Shown here in pieces: positions 25,421-40,800 of a stretch of DNA of 64,000 nucleotides. Positions within the stretch are counted from its first letter, which is position 1; every line of letters starts with the position of its first letter. The notes under the pieces are model-generated. The model was given only the letters and a program-made list of their open reading frames with translations, did no database searches and was not told the DNA's origin. This stretch comes from Laetiporus sulphureus 93-53 (Eukaryota; Basidiomycota; Agaricomycetes; Polyporales; Laetiporaceae). The stretch spans positions 305,947 to 369,946 of the forward strand of contig NW_024468511.1 in assembly GCF_001632365.1 (NCBI RefSeq). Direction: 5' to 3'. A program made the position numbers and the translations under genes.

Positions 25421-28400
25421 ATGCAGCAAAGTACCGAAAACAGCTCTGTCGCTGGAGCAGACAGCGACGACGACTTTGATTGGGAGGAGGTCGTCGTCCC
25501 TCAGCAAGAGCAAGTTCAGGAGCTGCCCGCCGTACCGGACGCTTGGCAGGATGACATCCAGGAAGGCCCGTCGGAGAAGCCGCATATCGAGATCACAATA
25601 CAGACTCAGAAGAGGGTAAAGAAGGGCACTCCGAAGTAGTATTGCTGCTTGGTCCGTAGAGATGCTACTGAGGTGCTCAATGTGCATGTAGGAAGAACCC
25701 TCAAGCTGAGAAACTGTACGCTGAGCGCCTGGCTCGCCTGACATGCCACCAGCTGCATACTGTAGCCCTCCTGGCGAACGCTCGCATACGAGACAAATGG
25801 ATTAACGATCCTCTCCTGCATGTACGTCTTATCCATGCAACACCCCATTACTGTCTTTCATGCGTCTCTCCTACAGCATATTAACAATCTCTCACCATAG
25901 GCACGACTTATGTCTCTCACGCCCCTCCCTTTGCAGAATGCCTTCGCGACGATCATCAGGTCGCGCTATCCCGACGCCGCGCAGCGCGGGCGCATGTTCG
26001 AGGCAGCGATCGTGCGTCTCACGGAGTGGTGGAGCAGCAGCTTCCGGGTCATGCCCACGGGCCACCTCCGGAACCGCACCTTCGACGAGGTGCAGCGGAC
26101 GCTCTCCGCGGACCCGAAGGGCAAGGGCAAGGCTCGGGCACGCGACGAGGACGACGAGGACGATGACGATGGGGAGCGGATCCGCAGCGAGAAGAGCCTG
26201 ATGAAGCACGCGTTGATGATGCGCGGATCGAGGGATACCAGCGCGCAACTGTTCACGGCGCTTTGCAGGGCGCTCGGGATCCCCGCTCGCCTCGTCGTCA
26301 GCTTGCAGAGCGTGCCGTGGCAGGCTGGCGTTGGGAAGCCCAAATCCCCTGCGAAGAAGAGAGAGAAGGATAACGGCAAGGGAAAGGCCAAGGCCAAGGC
26401 GGAAGAGGACGAGGATGAAGATGATATGGATATGGAGGAAGTCGCTATCCCGGAGTCGCCGGCTGTCGTCGATGGTACTGTAGAGAAGGGGAAGTCCAGC
26501 GACATCGAAGTGTTTCCGGGGAATGGACAGCGTCTCGACGGACGTACGTCCACACCGATCAATAATGGAGCGCCAAAAGGCAAAGGGAAGACGCCGCCTG
26601 TTATCAAGCTGCGAAAATCTCATGGTCGCAAGTTGGGCTCGTCCTCAGTGCAAAGAGCCCCAGCCCGTACGTTGTCGTTCCCGTTTGTGCTTTCGCATGC
26701 CGTTTGACCGACTATATGCGCATATTGCATCTCCCATAATGAACATCCAGGCGAACGCACCCCGGACCCGACCCTCACACCTCCTGTATTCTGGACCGAA
26801 GTCTTCTCTCGAGCGGATGCACGCTGGCTCCCAGTCGACCCCATACGATGCATCATCAGCAAACGCAAGGCCTTCGACCCGAACCCGAACCCCAACGCAC
26901 CCATCAAGCCGGACCGCACTCGGCCGCTGAAAGTCGAGAACCGGATGGTGTACGTCGTGGCGTTCGAAGAAGATGGTTTTGCGCGAGACGTCACGCCGAG
27001 ATATGCGAGAGAGTATGGTGCGAAGGTGGCGAAGGTGCAGCAAGGCGGGAAGGGGAGGAAGGAATGGTGGGAGAGGATTGTGCGAATGGTGAACAGGCCG
27101 TATAGACTGGTGAGCGCGTCCGATGATTCTCAGTTTAAGAATTCTCTTGACATCCGATGGTGTGTCGATCATAGCATAGAGACGACCTGGAGGATGACGA
27201 ACTGCACACTCATCAAATAACGGAAGGAATGCCTACCACTATGATTGGCTTCAAAGACCATCCATTGTGAGGCTACTGCAACGATTGGCTCGGCTGTCCA
27301 CTGACTGACATCTTATAGATACGTGTTGGGTCGACATCTTAAGCGAGACGAGGTCGTTCATCCTGTTGTCGAACTGGGCAAGTTCCGAGGAGAGCCTGTC
27401 TATGCGCGGTCCTCGGTGCTATCGTTGAAGACTGCCGAGAACTGGATGCGCCAGGGCCGCAAGGTGCGCGAAGGCGCTCAGCCGATGAAGTGGGTCAAGC
27501 AGCATGCTATGACCGTCAACAAGCAACGCGCGATAGAGATGGCGCTGGACGCACGGAGAGAAAGGGCTGCCCAAGGCCTGCCAGAAGCCGAGGGTTTTGG
27601 GAGCGAGGACGGCGTGATGCAGGGGCTGTATGCTGAGAGTCAGACTGAGCTCTGTATACCTGAGCCAGTCGTCAATGTGAGTCAGGCTCTCCGATCTACT
27701 GTGCTGCCAATGTCGGTCTGCTCATATGATATCCTTAGGGCAAGATACCGAGGAATGACTTTGGCAACATCGATCTATATGTGCCATCTATGCTCCCCGC
27801 AGGCGCAGTACATATTCCATGTGAGCGTTTTCCTGCGGTTGCAGACCGCTCAAGTTGTTGCTTACGTGCGATGTTTTAAGACAAAGGCACGGCTAAAGTT
27901 GCACGGCAATTAGGGTTTGACTATGCGGAAGCCGTGGTATGATTGCTCCACTTGTCATTCCGGCGATACGCTCAGTCCGTCTATCTGCAGACCGGTTTCG
28001 AATTCAAGAAACGACAGGCTTTCCCTGTCATTACCGGCATTGTCGTGGCAGCGGAGAACGAAGAAGCCGTGCTCGAGGTGCGTCTGACAATCCGCCATGC
28101 GCTAGCGTGTGCACTGATGTCCAACTTGACACTGGCCTGCTTAATGAACGCAGGCTTATTGGGAAGCCGAACACGATGCCGAACAGAAAAGACGTGCGAA
28201 ACGGGAGGAACAGGTCATCAAACGATGGACTAAACTGATACAAGGGCTTCGAATCCGGCAACGACTGCAAGAACAATATGCACACCCAGACCAGCGTGGG
28301 AGCTCGCCTGCTGTTGCCGTTGACGAGGTTCGGACTTGCCGCCGCAGGCTCAATTCATTATCTAGTGTGACTAGACCCTGACGCTAATGTTTGAACAGGA

Positions 28401-29121
28401 GCCCCAGCAGCAGCAGGGAGGTTTCCTCACAGGGGCAGATGACGTCGTGCAGCCTTACACGCTGCCAAGAAATTTCCATCCGCACACATCCACTACTATA
28501 TCCTTGGCTGCGAGCAGGGAGGAATCCATGGACCGATTAGATGCCAATATGATGGAGGAGATTCCTTCAGAAACCCCTAGCGCCCTTCAACAATTCGACG
28601 AGGAGGACGAGGAGGAAGGAATGGAAGAAGTGGAGGTGCCGCACTCGACGTGGAAACAAGCAGAGCTGCCGGAAGAACGAATACCGAAGACTATACTTGA
28701 GCTCGTAGAAGATGCCGCAAGGCAAGAAGAAGTACCTCTCAGCGGTGGACAGAAAGAAGTGCAAATGAAGTCTGAATTAGAGCCGGTCGCAAGATCCACT
28801 AGGGCAGCAGCGAAACAAATGGCCGCCTTTAGCAATGGAAGAATGACGCCTGAGAAGACGACAATGCCAACCAGGACGTCGAGAGTCGCTGCTCGCGGGA
28901 CAAGAAAGCGCACGAGAGAAGACGACGCCGATTCAAATCCAGGAATGGAAGAAGAAAACGTCCCCTCGACTCGCGGTTCGCCTGCAAAGCGTGCGAAGAA
29001 AGCCGCTCCTTCTGTGCCTCCTTCGACAAGAGTTTTGCGCACACGCACGTCCAAAAGTGCGAGTAAGATTCAAGAGGAGGTGGAGATGGAAGACGCATAT
29101 CGGCGAGCGACCTGCAATTAG
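25421..29121 (+). CDS. RAD4: DNA repair protein Rad4/XPC
   Basis: Damage-recognition factor of nucleotide excision repair; nuclear; works with Rad23. The start ATG at 25421 opens an acidic N-terminus (DSDDDFDWEEVVVP). The transglutaminase-like region follows (FTALCRALGIPARLVVSLQS, then VFWTEVFSRADARWLPVDP and NRMVYVVAFEEDGFARDVT). The beta-hairpin domains come next: BHD1 (TMIGFKDHPLYVLGRHLKRDEV), BHD2 (PVYARSSVLSLKTAENW), BHD3 (GKIPRNDFGNIDLYVPSMLP, QLGFDYAEAV, GFEFKKRQAFPV). At least eight short introns are needed. Lys/Glu/Asp-rich inserts lie between about 26100 and 26640. The C-terminal tail is acidic and then basic (KRAKKAAPS), possibly a nuclear signal. The stop is 45 bp from the convergent TRM61 stop. 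Confidence 0.93.
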
Positions 29122-29165
29122 ATATAGCCAGAATAATATGCCTGAGTCGTATCAGTATATGTAGC

Positions 29166-31248
<2,083 letters not shown>

Positions 31249-31972
31249 ATCAGGCTGGGAATGTTGGAGTCTCAGGCTTCCGCGTACGCGCGGTTTACGT
31301 CCAGGTGAGAGTTCGTGCAAGTTGCAGGGAGGTTTTACCGAGATTTGAAGGTTGAGGAGAACTCGGGTAGTAGGGAATCTGAGGGATTTGAAATGGCGGG
31401 ATTGAGTTTGCGAATCGGTGAGTGTGGGAAGATTTGGCTCTGCGCGTTGGATCTAGGCGCGCGGGCACCGCTCAGCTGGACGAGCCATAACGTACCCAAT
31501 TACTTCCGCTCAGTGTTCTGACGCCAGCAGCTGGGACAGCACACCCTGCACGCGGTCCGTCACCGACCCTGGTCCACCCTTCCCCGTCGACGGCTCCGCT
31601 GGCGGGCCTCCAGCTTTTCCGGCCAATTTGACGTGTCTCGCGAGAGAGACTGGAATGTTCCCAGCTGGCTCAACCCAGATTATTTATTGTTGAACCGTAT
31701 TCGTATTCGTGACGCCGTCGTCATCCCACCTCCTTGTTGTCTGACCTCGAACACCGTCAGAAAACCACACAGTGATCCGACATCTTTTCCCGGAGTCTTC
31801 CTGTTCCTTACATATCATTGTTACGTGCCCTTGTCTTGCCTAGTACGGAACATCAGTCCAGTGCTTCTAGAAATACACGACTTATCTCCACGAAATACTG
31901 CACTTCTCTCTCTTCTTCCACCACTTCCTACTGCCTACGCGTCCGTACCGCCTCCTTTCATCGTCACCAGCA
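31249..31972. other. divergent promoter region of TRM61 and the PAS gene
   Basis: This 724-bp stretch between two divergent starts has C/T-rich tracts near 31800-31950 just before the PAS gene. No gene was seen. Confidence 0.6.
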
Positions 31973-33391
31973 ATGAATTCGGACACTCCGCGCGTTTCCT
32001 TCAGTATGTCTACCTCCTTTCGATACATAGAGCCTTTGAGCTGAGCCCAGCCATCAATCTGTCCAGTCGGAATTGTCGATTTCACTGAAGAGGTAAGGCG
32101 CTCTGTTTGACGCCCACCCCTCACCCCACACTGATGCTGGGGATCACAAGGCAAAGTGGCTATACTGTTCAGAATCAGTATCAGACTTGCTAGGTATGAA
32201 CTTGTCTCCGTCTTGGCCGGTAATAAGGCGCTCAAGTCGAACCAGGATTCGAACCGCATGAACTTATTGGCACGCCGTCGCTCAATCTCGTCCACCCCGA
32301 CGAGTTTACCGAGGTCAAGTCGATGCACTACAGTACAATCACTCAGGATCGTGCTGCGGTGCTCGCCTACCTCCGGATGAAACACAAGGATCCATACAAA
32401 GGCTATATTTTGTGCGCCATTGTAGGTGCCACATCTGCTTCCGTTAGGCGCCGGGCGACGCTGACACCGTATCTCTCAGTCGCGAACCGTATGCCAGAAT
32501 GTCCTCGTCGGCAGCGTTTCGTACGCATCGCCTGGACCGAAAGCCATGCACAATGCCTCCACCGCACAGGAAGTCAGGATCATCACGCCGTCCGCGAAAG
32601 ACTTCGAATTCCGAGTAATTTTCTTCTATCACCACTCGTTTGCCGTTGAGCACTCATTTCATCGGTTCCACAGCGGTGGAATGACCCGAACCCGATGCCT
32701 CCCTGCCCGGTGCCAAACCTCAGTCGTAGCGTAACTCCAACGGGCTCTCCTTCCGGCAGCAGATCCCCATCCCCATCCCCGGAGCGTGAGGCCGAGGCTC
32801 CCGAGCACTTTGACCCGCTTCCGGAACAGTCGCCGCGTACGGCCTTGTTCCTGGACCGCTTCTCGCTGAATTGCCCGATCCTGTATTGCTCGAACGACAG
32901 CATCCTGCAGACGACGCATGTGCTGGGCCGGAGCTTCTTCGACTTCGTCATGCGCTCGGACGAGGACCTCGTCAGGAGCTGGATCGATGTCATCAAGAGC
33001 TGGGGCGTCAATGAACGCGGGCAGCCGAGCGACGGAGGGTTCGGATTCGGGAAGTTTAAAGTATGCGTGGAAGGGAGGGACTCGAGGTGAGCCACGATCT
33101 GTCAAGCTATATAGCGCATGCAACTTACGGACGTTTCGATACAGCGAACGCCCTCCTGACCCCGCGCCTTCACGCCGAGGGCATCAGTCAAATCGCGACC
33201 GTGAGCGGGGACGAGACCGCGAGCATGACTACCAAAAGGCACATCGCGCTTCCCACGGGACCACACACGACCCATCTCACGGCCGGAACCGCCGTAGAGG
33301 AGAACCGCAGCAGCAGAGACTGGTCGTGGATGCCATCTTTTCGGCCCACTCCGACGGTCTGATGGTCATAATCCGCAAATCCGAGTCATAA
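31973..33391 (+). CDS. PAS-domain protein, basidiomycete type with two PAS-like parts
   Basis: A probable sensory or transcription-associated protein; ligand unknown. Small exons join in frame from ATG at 31973 (NSDTPRVSF|IGIVDFTEE|AKWLYCSESVSDLLG|FEPHELIGTPSLNLVHPDEF). This gives a PAS fold followed by the PAC-like segment DRAAVLAYLRMKHKDPYKGY and ASPGPKAMHNASTAQEV. A Ser/Pro linker leads to a second part (RTALFLDRFSLNCPILYCSN, then VLGRSFFDFVMRSDEDLVRSW and WGVNERGQPSDGGFG). A basic Arg/His-rich stretch follows, with an end segment VDAIFSAHSDGLMVIIRK. There is no visible DNA-binding or kinase domain, so it may act as a partner of other regulators. The overall order is one I know from several Agaricomycetes as an uncharacterised conserved protein. 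Confidence 0.82.
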
Positions 33392-35739
33392 GCGGTCACA
33401 GCGTGTATCCCACTTGTCCATAGCTTCATGGACTGTGGATACATGCTGTCGCGGGATATACGGTTCAACAGTTCTTCTGAAAAAAAAAACATGCTGGTCA
33501 AGCATTCGGCACTCTTCCCTGTCTTCTTATGCGATATCTGAAACTGACAGCAGTATACCCTATGTATCCAACGGACTCTCCTATGCCGCTCTTCTCTTGG
33601 CGACCTTTGCTGTATGCGTAGACATCCTGTTGTGAGATGGTATGGTCAGTCGTCTGTATGCGCCCGTAGTGAATCTGTTGGTACGAGTCTCATATCCTTC
33701 CACTTTTGTTTCCAAGCTGGTCACTGTTACTATCTCTAGTGAATACCGATATATGTGTTACATTATCTGGCCGCCTCGCCACCTGCTCCCCACTCCGAAT
33801 ACCCCATCTTTACCTTGTTTCAGTCCGCAGATATGCCCGGTTCAAAGACGTCTCTTGTTATCCCGTTTCGGTTCTCAGCTTTCCCATGGCTTTGTTACTT
33901 GCACTGGCTTTCCGGATTGCAATTTTGTAATAGTATCCAGACGACAATGGAGTTTCTAGAGTATCTCAAAGAGAGCTCGGTCCTGGAGTAGCATCACATA
34001 ACAATCTGGGACGATTACCTATGGATATCGTTTCTTCGCGGAGTGAAAGAGAGTCGCCATCGAGACTCAGAGTTGGCATTACAGGAGTGCTCCCACCAAG
34101 TCAACGTTCCCTATCGTAGCCAGGGCCTTGGAGCGCACATGGTAAGTGAGCATCTCGTACCTCATTGGACCAAGATGACCAACACCGAGGCGCAGGTCTG
34201 GCGATAGCCCTGGTCTCGCCTCGTTCCTTAGGCTGACCAGGATCACGAGACAAATGCGCATGTCTGTGTGGTCCTGGTGGGTGGTGAGTTAATTTCGGAG
34301 TGCCACGATGCTTCCATACGGGCCTTCTGCATTTCGTCAGTTCCCATACGACCCAACGTCAGCCGGCTCGTGGTGGCCCGCAGGACGTAACGGGCAGGCC
34401 ATGGGACCCTGGCATATGGCAGGGTCAATAGCAAACCTTGATTAAGCCGAACGTGGTGCCAGGGATGACGACGTGTCCTCAACCGAAAGTGAGCGCGTGC
34501 GGGGATGCGGCGGTAGCGCGCATTGGCAGCGGTACAGAGCTAGGACGAAAAGCGAGCTTCCATCGGCGGCCTGCATGACTAGACGCATCGCTATTGACTG
34601 CGGAATAACCGAGCGCGGGTTGGACCGGATGATGCTGGCCGGGCATGGCGAAGGATCAAGAGCCCGCGGTTATTGGTTGATTAGTGATGGTGTTTAAGCT
34701 CGGGGTCCCAATGCAATGTGGCCGCTAAGCGCGTGGGGGTACTATGTCGTGCATACGACATCAACGGATAGCGGGTAAACATCGTCCCATGCGACATGGT
34801 ACCTTTGCAGAGAACATTCACGGCCGTTGGGCCCCGACTTTGTGTGCCTCTGGTATGACGCTGGCGTTGAAAGGGAGTAAGTATGTGATGATCCTGCGAC
34901 TTCCAGGCATCCGGGATTTCCTGAGTGCATCGTGACTTTTGAATTGCCGGGATGTAAGGATTCATACCATGCTTGCGACTTGACCGCTGGTTTATGCAAC
35001 GAAGCCCGACTTCTAAGCTCGCGTCTGATTTGTGCGCTCTTGCTATCCCTCTTGCAACTTTGCGTATTATGTGGAGCGCCTCAAACTTTGTGCTTCGTAT
35101 GGCTTCCTTTCATCCAATATTACCCCGATCAGCTTCCGAACACATTGACATAGTAGTACTTTGCGAAGCGCTGAGAACAGTCCGATACGCGGATGCATTC
35201 AATGCGAAGGTCCGTGCGCGCCAGATAGACAATCGCTGTAAACCCGACTCCAGCCGCAATGGATGGCCAATGGTGCCAGCGGGCGAGCAGCGTGGTGGCG
35301 CGTCGGTTCGCACGGGTGAATCTGGCCTCGATTCGAGGAAGATCCACTTGGGCGGCACGCATCTCAGCGAAACTTTGGTTAATTATGGCTGCCGATCTTT
35401 GTTCCTGGACATTTGCATCCGTGGCACTCCGATACGCGCAAGTCAGATGATCCCTTTGGCTGCGGCTGAGAGTTGGACGGGCGTCGCGCTTCTGCATGCA
35501 GCGGGACGCTGCAATGTGGCACGGCTTCGTGCTGGTTCTTGATGTGGACAGCACGTACGGAGTGCGAAGGTCGCCAGGCGTACATGGTATCAGAAGCATG
35601 TCAAATACAAGCTTGGCGCTGGCACGTGCTACCATAATGCTGAGGTATGTTTCCAAGAGATATGTGAAGGTAATAAGTTACAGACCTGCTTAGATGAGGC
35701 TATATAGTACAGCAGACAACATTTTCAAGCGAGGAAAGC
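33392..35739. other. 2.3 kb without supported gene
   Basis: Two long overlapping open frames exist (34973-35542 plus, 189 codons; 35129-35656 minus, 175 codons). Neither has a recognisable motif or splice partners, and each weakens the case for the other. A run of 10 A occurs at about 33480-33490. No repeat element was recognised. Confidence 0.45.
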
Positions 35740-37097
35740 TCATGCGTCTAATGTCTTCCTCTCTGATCGTAATGGCACTTTGGTGGGCATGTCTGGCTCG
35801 ACATCGCTATCGTCCAGGACTGCGGCAGGGAGAGTAGATTTGCGTTCGCGGACACAGGAGGACACGCTCGCAAACTGGATCGTGTCCAAAGGGAGCGTGC
35901 CACTTTCATCCGTTGTCTTCAAAGGTCTTGTACGGAAACGCGCGGTTGAGAGCTGGGTACCGGTCAGCCGGGAATGGACGTCGTTTGTGGTAAGCTCCAA
36001 TCCCGCGAGGACCAGAATCATGGTAGGCACGATCCCCTGTATAGACGAATCATGAGATTCTAATGCAATCAAGCAGGACTTCGCATACCGTTAGCTGGCC
36101 TATAGGATCGTAGACGATGTAAAACGAGTTGAGGCCCAGGAAATATAGGGTAACTTCACAAATCAGAGCGACAGAATATATCATGCCGGACTCGATCACG
36201 ATCAACAGTATCCGCCAGTATCGAAAATTGACTGTTCCTCCACACATGCGTAGAATGAACCTGACATATATCGTTTCATGATCTTTGCATGATGCAGTCG
36301 TGAAGCATGAGAAAACGCACCAGACCCGCAGGCCAACAAGACAAGTCACCACTACGTTCGTGGTGAGAGATAAACTGAATAGCGATCCGTTCCACACCAC
36401 GAGTGGATGCGCAAAGGCACTATGGTACTGTTGCCCTCTGGCGAAATAGACTGTTTGTCCAAACCCACAAACTGCACAACGTTAGAAGATGCAGAAAACG
36501 GTACAGAGGGCCACTCACTTGCAGATCCAATTACCAAGATGATCGGCGCAGCGCACATTTTCCAGTCTCTGCCCCACACCAAATAGCATCGCCAGACCTG
36601 CCAAGCCTGTCAACACAAATTGGATCTTCTATTGAGCTAGAGAGACTTACCACTACGCTATCGCCAACTATGGACTAGTCCCGCGTCAATGCAACCATCC
36701 GCTCGACAAATTGATGTCGAACTCACATTCACAGTATGAATTCCTACCTTTGCCACGTTGGCCGGTATTGACACATCTGAGAAGAATGCAGCCGGGCCAC
36801 CAGGTTGATCGCGTAGCACAATGAATCCCATGATGAGGCGATAAAACCCCAAGAAGACGTGGCAAGTGGAGAAGGTGAACATGAGCAGGGCAATAGTGAC
36901 GAGCATTTTGTTGACATGAGGTGTCCGCCGTCGGATCGTTAGGATGAACAGGCACGAGAAAAACAAGACCACGTTCATGCCTAGCTGGTCATCAGCTGAA
37001 TGCGCTATTGATCTGTGCATGACGTACCGTAGAAAAGTGTCTCCAGCCATATTGCGGCCAAGTAAGCCCTGTCAAGGGTAATATCTGTGGTGCCCAT
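35740..37097 (-). CDS. basidiomycete seven-transmembrane protein
   Basis: Integral membrane protein of a family expanded in Agaricomycetes; no ligand or partner known. The start ATG at 37097 gives TTDITLDRAYLAAIWLETL, then after an intron MNVVLFFSCLFILTIRRR. Several hydrophobic helices follow: MLVTIALLMFTFSTCHVFLG, VVIWRCYLVWGRDWKM, IILVIGSAS, LSLTTNVVVTCLVGLRVW, YWRILLIVIESGMIYSVALI, and a last one after an intron, IVPTMILVLAGLEL. The cytoplasmic tail is polar, ending TGA at 35740-35742. About five short introns are needed and all keep the frame. The motif VIWRCYLVWG in helix 4 is typical of the family. It is not a standard pheromone or cAMP receptor. It is unrelated in sequence to the 7TM protein at 45332, which has a different N-terminal signature. 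Confidence 0.85.
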
Positions 37098-37867
37098 GGC
37101 GGGAGGTGAGCTGGGGACGGCGGTCAGCACGCTTGGCAACCGGCAACCGGCAGGTTAAGTAGAGGTTCGATTCAAAGCGCTGCAGGCAGTGGCAATAACA
37201 TGGAGCAGAAGCTTCCAATGAGGCAACGGCCAAGAACCCAAAGTAGACTGCGGCGTTCTGTACCGAAGCGGTAAAATCCGAAGCCGGATTTGTTTGCTAG
37301 ATGTATTGAGCAGACCTATTGCGACAACTCCCATGAGGCTGTCCATTCACGCTGTCCATTCATTTCGCATCAACAATCATGCTCTGCGACATGATAGATT
37401 GTAGCAGGGACAGCGACTCTTTGACTCAGACATCTAACCTTGAGTCGCATTCATACGGAGCTTGGGTCCATTCAAATTGGTGTGACCCGTATAACCGGCC
37501 ATGGGCAAAGATGTCTCGAACGAGTAACAAGACCAGTACTTACTGGACCGTATCAGATGCGATGATGTCGCACAATCTGATGTGCAGGACTTCAATACGC
37601 CATTGGCTCAATTGTCCACCCAAGTCACTCGATGGAGCATGCGGAAGGGTGCAAAAAGATGATCAGATGGTGAAAAATTCCAAACCAGAAGAGGAGCACG
37701 CTGCGGGACTAGAACTCGCGTCGTAGTCATGGTGCAAGCACACCAGTGGCTGGCGAATAGACAAGCAGCATGGCTGACGCGTACACGTGACGAACGCGTG
37801 TTGTTCGCGTCGACCCCGAACGCCGCAAGCTCCGAGTACTACTGCACTGTTTACTTCTGACGAATCC
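37098..37867. other. divergent promoter region of the 7TM and RecQ genes
   Basis: Includes small direct repeats: CAACCGG units at about 37137-37150 and two copies of CTGTCCATTCA at about 37338-37362. A long minus-strand frame at 37663-38397 lies antisense to the start of the RecQ gene and has no motif. No gene was seen. Confidence 0.5.
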
Positions 37868-40800
37868 ATGGACTCGACTTCCACGTCCCCCAGCTCTCGA
37901 GGAGAATCGAAAAGCCTGCGCTCGCCCTTCTCGGATCCTTCCATCGAGAAACTGTCCAACGTCTCGACGCCACAGGACAGACGTAAGAAGAGGAGCCGAG
38001 CAGCAGACGACTGCTGGAAGTAAGCCCTATGATATCCTGAAGTGTGACTCTTATGCAGTATCACTCTCATAAAGCGTGTTGACGGAAAGTAAGCATGTTC
38101 TCTTCTGCCACGATGGTCAGTCATGCTGACATATAATTGGCGAGCAGCATTTGGCCACTCGGAGTATAAAGGGAAGCAGAAGGAGATTGTGCACGCCGCT
38201 GTCCATGGTATTGAATTTGTGCAATTATATGCGGTATTGACTGACAAGTCGGGCTCAAGGGGCAGATGTTTTCGTGCTAGCGCCGACTGGAATGGGCAAG
38301 GTAACCCTAGAATACACAGCACAACAATTGCAGCGTTCAATAACGTTTTTGGCCTGTTCAGAGTATATGTTTTCAGGTCCCTGCGATAGCTGCTCAAGTA
38401 TGTCCAAGAAGCAACCAGCTAGGCTGGCGAAATGCTGACGCTGCCCAAATAGCACGGAGTCACCGTGGTCGTGTCTCCTCTCCTCGGTATTCATTCTGTC
38501 TCCATCGTTGCGATATGTGCTGATAACAAGTCATACAAGCGCTTATGAAGAATCGTGAGTGTCTACGTGCATTCAAATGAAGCAGGCGGGTGATATAGAC
38601 TGCATAACAGAAGTTGCCAAGTTACGACGTGCCGATATATGCGTTGTCGCCTTCACCTCCGAGACCTCTCGAGAGGAGAAACAAGATGTTCGTGAGGTCT
38701 CCATATCTCACATTTATCTCTCGCTGACGGCGTGACGAGCAGCTAGTGCAGGACCTGCATTCAGGGGATCCCACCACTCGACTGCTCTATGGTTCGCATA
38801 ACCCTTCAATGATACCTGCTCACGAGCGATGACGACGTTGAATGTCCAGTGAGCCCAGAGAAGTTCTGCGCTGCAGAATTTACCAAGATGCTAGCCGTTC
38901 TTTACGAACAAGAGAGGTTGAACCGATTAGTCGTTGATGAGGTGCCGTGACATCTGTAGACTGAGCTGATCCTTGCCACTGAATGCGACATACAGGCTCA
39001 TTGTATATCGGTACATCTTGGCAACTGACTCGTGGAGCTAAGTGGCATAAATACTGATTCGCCGATGCACAGGAGTGGGGTCACGATTTCCGTGCAGAGT
39101 ATCGGCGGCTCGGTCTCTTCAGGGACAGATACCCAAATATACCTATCATGGCACTGACTGCGACAGCAACTCCAGCGTATGCTTCATGGCTCGCTATCAC
39201 TTCTCAGTACTGAAGCCTGGAGAAGCGTGCAGGACGATATCGTGCGTAGCCTGAAGATATCAGAGGGTAACCTGTTTAAAGTCGTCCATCCGTTCAATCG
39301 GGAAAATCTGTTTTATGAGGTGGAGTCCTCTGCGTGGTGTTTCATGACAGGCACTCATGCAACACCTAAGGTCCGATATCTGTCTTCCCCGGACCCGGAC
39401 GCACACAAAGTCGATGTCTTTGAATACATCAGTGGTCTGCATAGACGCCGAGGACAACCCTCTTCCGGTATTATCTATTGTAGAACGCGCGCCAGATGCG
39501 ACGACCTGTCCGCCTATTTGCGAGGCAAAGGACTGAACGCCAGACCATATCACAGAGGGATCAGGTGAGTGGTCGTTTGTTGACGCGTGTGCGAACTGTG
39601 CATCCACATCTCATGCGGCGATGACTCCCAGGCCTTCTGTTCTTGATAGGACACTGGAAGATTGGGCCTGTGGAGGAACAGGGAAAGGAGGAGTCGACGT
39701 GGTAAGCCATGCTCCTCTTTACAATGTCCTATATGTCAATGTTCGGCAGGTTTGCGCCACTATAGCGTTTGGCATGGGTATTGACAAGGCCGATGTCCGG
39801 TGAAAAGCAGCATGTATGCCCTATTGAGTATGGTCTGCTTATGAATAGCCCAGGTACATTCTTCATTATGATCTACCCAAAAGTTTTGAAGGTGTGTTTC
39901 AATGCTTTGTGTACAGCTGGTAAACCTGACACTATTGGAGGTTACTATCAAGAGACTGGTGGGTGCAGTTGTGCCATCAACCTGGATTGTTCTGACTGAT
40001 AACGTCTAGGAAGGGGAGGGCGCGATGGTCTGGTACGTTTGGAACCAGATCACGAGTGTTCAATACTCATGCGCATTTGGCATGGCGAAGCCATCAAAGT
40101 GCATTTTGTTCTACTGTGAGCAAATATCATGCGTTAAGTGTTGCAGGAGGACACTCAGCAAGACGTTTCAATGGACTAGCCAGGGAGGACGTAGTCAGAG
40201 TGCAAAAGTGGGTGGGCGGATCGCATGAAAAGCGGTTGATGCGCGCAGAATCTATGGAAGGCCCGATGCCTAGTCAGAGAGCAATAAACAGCCTGAGAGC
40301 AGTATGTCCCTTCATCTTTGTCGGTTAAAGTCGTGGAATTAAGTTGCAAGACCAGCTGATCAACTTCGCTGAAGGCGTTGACACTTGTCGACATGTTGTC
40401 AGTGGTGTACACATTGGGAATTGTTCGCCGCTTTTGATATCTGCCATCTCACAGGCTATTTGCAAGTATTTTGGTGAAAAGATTGATTCGAGCAAACCGG
40501 AAGTCGTCAAAAGATATTGCAATGATATGTGCGATGTGCGTTCACATTACAGCGTTATGTTTGTCTCGGCCTGATCGTTGTCAACAGGTCTGCAAGTCTC
40601 CAGAAAAGACAAAGCGACGCAAGCTGGAGCTATCATCACAAGAACTCGTCAGCTCCCAGACAGCAATGCTCCAACGGCAAGCAGACAGTACCGAGGACGA
40701 AGACGGGTACTTCCGTATCCAAGAGTCTATTCGCGGAAACGCTGCTGGCCCTTCTTCCGCGAACCCCAGGAACGACATGAGCAGCGGGTGGAGGAGCAAC

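Noticed and set aside
28829..29165. Extension of TRM61 beyond its inferred stop, antisense to RAD4
   Set aside because: It needs the GTAAGC donor after MPAE to be ignored and adds residues unlike the family's C-terminus.
32236..32262. Minus-strand GGTTCGAATCC resembling a tRNA T-loop
   Set aside because: The flanking bases cannot form the T stem and it lies inside a coding exon of the PAS gene.
34973..35656. Long overlapping frames on both strands (189 and 175 codons)
   Set aside because: They overlap each other, show no motif or splice partners, and frames of this length arise by chance a few times in a window of this size.
37160..37185. GGTTCGATTC resembling a tRNA T-loop
   Set aside because: No matching stem and no acceptor or anticodon arm nearby.
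37663..38397. 244-codon minus-strand frame
   Set aside because: It is antisense to the start of the RecQ gene, whose motifs are clear; treated as a shadow.
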